From Spirochaetaceae bacterium (GTDB taxonomy: Bacteria; Spirochaetota; Leptospiria; Leptospirales; Leptonemataceae), in contig PBUB01000021.1 in assembly GCA_002729885.1 (NCBI GenBank), positions 286,451-350,450 of the forward strand: a stretch of DNA of 64,000 bases, given 5' to 3'. The notes under the pieces were generated by a model. The model did no database searches. It saw only the letters and a program-made list of their open reading frames with translations, and had not been told where the DNA came from. Below are positions 62,463-64,000 of this stretch, one piece after another (position 1 is the stretch's first letter; the number at the start of each line of letters is the position of its first letter). Position numbers and translations under genes: made by a program.

Positions 62463-62825
62463 ATGGTGCAGCAGGAAAGCCTCACTCTTCAGGATCTGGA
62501 AAAGGCCTGTGTTACAGGATGGGATCAAGTCCGGGGTGTAGTGCTCTTTGGATCCCGGGCCAGAAACGAAGCCGCTCCCGGCGCGGACTGGGATCTGGGG
62601 ATCGTCTTTGCCGGTGATGAAGAGCCAGAGTTTAACGTTTCTGCGGACTGGGACCTGTTTCTCTGGAGTGAGTCTCGCTGGGAGGACGGATTTGCCCTGC
62701 AGGTAGAGATTGCAAAGGATGGCAATATCCTGCTGGATCCGGAAGGAAAGCTTGCAGAGAGGTTCGAAAAAATACGCGAATACATCCTTCCTCACTGGGC
62801 CGGCTATCTTAAAAAGCTGGGTTAA
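62463..62825 (+). CDS. Minimal nucleotidyltransferase-domain protein
   Basis: A 120-residue protein of the MNT/pol-beta nucleotidyltransferase superfamily. VVLFGSRARNEAAPGADWDL is the GSxxR...D-x-D active-site motif, and a third carboxylate could be the Glu in ALQVEIAK. Such proteins usually pair with a HEPN protein as toxin-antitoxin modules or act as AMPylators; no HEPN-like gene is next to it here. Its function is therefore unknown. An upstream 80-base gap separates it from the divergent unknown gene. Confidence 0.8.
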   Translation: MVQQESLTLQDLEKACVTGWDQVRGVVLFGSRARNEAAPGADWDLGIVFAGDEEPEFNVSADWDLFLWSESRWEDGFALQVEIAKDGNILLDPEGKLAERFEKIREYILPHWAGYLKKLG

Positions 62826-62854
62826 TGCCAATACCTTAGTTGGGCCCGTTTACA

Positions 62855-62874
62855 CTTCTACATAGAAGCTTTTT
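62855..62874 (+). terminator. Weak intrinsic terminator after the nucleotidyltransferase gene
   Basis: CTTCTA-CA-TAGAAG is a short inverted repeat (effective stem about five pairs) followed directly by CTTTTT. It lies between convergent genes and is low in GC, so efficiency is doubtful. Confidence 0.4.
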
Positions 62875-62888
62875 CGATGAAGGGGCGA

Positions 62889-64000
62889 TTATGATTCGCC
62901 GGACTTCCCGCCGGCTTTCTTTTTTCCGGCGGCCTTCTTCGCTGCAGACTTTTTCGAGCCGGATTTCTCTGAGGGCTTAGAACCCTTGCTGTTTTTTTTT
63001 GCGCTCTTTTTTGAAGCATTCCCGCTTCCTCGACCGGAGGAGCGACTCTGTCCTGCGGTGCTGAAGGGAAGTATTCGGGTTTCGAATGTTTCCAGGGCGG
63101 CCCCGGATTCTAGCAACTGCATGGCATCGCGTATCATGGCGGCCTTCTCGAATTCCATGTTACGTGCCGCAGAAAGCATTTCTTCTTTTAGATGTGCAAT
63201 CTTATCTCGTTTGGACATCTGTGGATCCAGAACCACGGTCTCTTTCAGTCGGGTCAGCACTTCATCTTCGGTGGTGTCCTCTTCCTGGCTCCTTTCGATG
63301 ATGTCCTGAATCTGCTTTCGAATGGTGGTGGGAGTAATTCCCATCTTTTTGTTATGCTCTTCCTGTATTGCCCGGCGACGGAGCGTTTCATCCATCGCTT
63401 CGCGCATGGAGGGAGTTATCTTATCTGCGTACAGAATCGCCTGGCCTTCCACGTTGCGCGCGGCCCGGCCCATGGTTTGAATGAGGGATCTGGTATTTCG
63501 CAGGAAGCCTTCGCGGTCAGCGTCCAGAATGGCCACCAGGGATACCTCCGGCATATCCAGGCCTTCTCGGAGCAGGTTCACTCCTACCAGCACCTGGTAT
63601 TTGCCCTTGCGAAGATCACGAATGATCTCCACCCGCTCAATGGTATGGATTTCCGAATGCAAATAGGCCACATCGATTCCGATTTCGCGTAGATAATCGG
63701 AAAGATCCTCGGCCATCTTTTTGGTTAGAGTTGTTACCAGGGTTCTCTGATCTTTCTCTACTCTTTTTTTGATCTCCTGGACCAGGTCTTCAATCTGCCC
63801 CTTTACAGGTCGTACATCAATGGTTGGATCCAGAAGACCTGTGGGACGAATTAGCTGTTCGACGCGCTTCTGGCTACGACTGATTTCATAGTCTGCAGGA
63901 GTGGCAGAAACATACATTATCTTGTTTGCAATTCTCTCAAATTCCGGAAAATTAAGTGGTCTGTTGTCCAGAGCCGAAGGTAATCGAAAGCCAAAATCTA
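62889..64000 (-). CDS. uvrB: UvrABC system protein B, C-terminal part (cut by window edge)
   Basis: The visible part encodes the C-terminal half of UvrB, about 370 residues; the frame is open through base 64000 and the N-terminus lies outside the window. I see [12 protein letters not shown], the helicase-2 domain [19 protein letters not shown] and [14 protein letters not shown], and QTMGRAARN, then the UvrC-binding coiled coil at the C-terminus ([22 protein letters not shown]). A Lys/Ser/Gly-rich tail of about 50 residues follows, longer than usual. UvrB verifies damage in nucleotide excision repair together with UvrA and UvrC, which are not in the window. It converges with the nucleotidyltransferase gene. 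Confidence 0.97.
   Translation of the reverse strand, partial: DFGFRLPSALDNRPLNFPEFERIANKIMYVSATPADYEISRSQKRVEQLIRPTGLLDPTIDVRPVKGQIEDLVQEIKKRVEKDQRTLVTTLTKKMAEDLSDYLREIGIDVAYLHSEIHTIERVEIIRDLRKGKYQVLVGVNLLREGLDMPEVSLVAILDADREGFLRNTRSLIQTMGRAARNVEGQAILYADKITPSMREAMDETLRRRAIQEEHNKKMGITPTTIRKQIQDIIERSQEEDTTEDEVLTRLKETVVLDPQMSKRDKIAHLKEEMLSAARNMEFEKAAMIRDAMQLLESGAALETFETRILPFSTAGQSRSSGRGSGNASKKSAKKNSKGSKPSEKSGSKKSAAKKAAGKKKAGGKSGES

Noticed and set aside
1-64000. Prophage, transposon or CRISPR array
   Set aside because: No integrase, transposase, phage structural gene, cas gene or regularly spaced repeats were found; the only array is the short 16-bp tandem repeat without spacers.

Overview
The window reads as ordinary chromosome of a moderate-GC diderm bacterium. 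Evidence for two membranes is a predicted outer-membrane beta-barrel ending in Phe, several lipobox signal peptides and an apolipoprotein N-acyltransferase. A Leptospirales-type spirochaete (Leptonema/Leptospira relatives) is my best guess from the gene mix: TM-plus-PilZ protein, free-standing fatty-acid-synthase-type acyltransferase, AlkB, many family-less exported proteins. This is inference, because no rRNA or other marker is present. I see no tRNA, rRNA, CRISPR array, insertion sequence or prophage. Genes are densely packed, often with overlapping stop/start codons and non-ATG starts.

Layout. 0-5 kb: poorly characterised membrane and soluble proteins and a dienoyl-CoA-isomerase-like crotonase. 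4.1-10.3 kb (minus): a tight run rpmB-nth-recG-crcB-pepA-membrane protein, in which nth seems to lack any ATG/GTG/TTG start. 10.4-16.8 kb (plus): PC4-like ssDNA-binding protein, membrane-anchored amidohydrolase, a class A penicillin-binding protein with an N-terminal zinc ribbon, an exported repeat protein and a coiled-coil lipoprotein. 17-22 kb: DEAD-box helicase, amino-acid-type solute-binding protein, outer-membrane barrel, HemJ. 22-26 kb: YacP-like NYN protein, small membrane protein, and a MoxR AAA ATPase paired with a large unknown protein whose 3' end lies in a 16-bp tandem repeat. 26-35 kb: serine hydrolase with membrane tail, GerMN lipoprotein, CorA, SGNH hydrolase, Asd-type sugar dehydrogenase lipoprotein, DUF4846 protein.

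35-38 kb (minus) is a compact alkane-oxidation operon: TetR regulator, AlkB hydroxylase and a ferredoxin-reductase fusion, with an 18-bp palindrome exactly between the -35 and -10 boxes of a promoter predicted to give a leaderless tetR transcript. 38-48 kb: TM-PilZ protein, LOG-family protein, acyltransferase, EF-P divergently facing its EpmB-type modification enzyme with overlapping start codons, IspD, ThpR, a REC-PAS-PAS-GGDEF-(degenerate EAL) protein, Bcp and RibF. 48-52 kb: a secreted lipase, its foldase (separated by an intrinsic terminator) and Lnt. 52-64 kb: L-2-hydroxyglutarate-oxidase-like protein, UDP-glucuronate decarboxylase, M50B-like membrane protein, bifunctional MnmC, EEP-family protein, PanE, PrmA, a large unknown protein, an orphan nucleotidyltransferase and the C-terminal half of UvrB, cut by the window edge.

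Themes: hydrocarbon and lipid use (AlkB, lipase/foldase, crotonase, acyltransferase), cyclic-di-GMP signalling (PilZ and GGDEF proteins), DNA repair (Nth, RecG, UvrB) and translation maintenance (L28, EF-P/EpmB, PrmA, MnmC). The most unusual signals are the MoxR-associated pair with its tandem repeat, the leaderless operator-promoter of the alk operon, the efp/epmB start overlap, the zinc-ribbon PBP and a possible pseudoknotted element near 16.9 kb.
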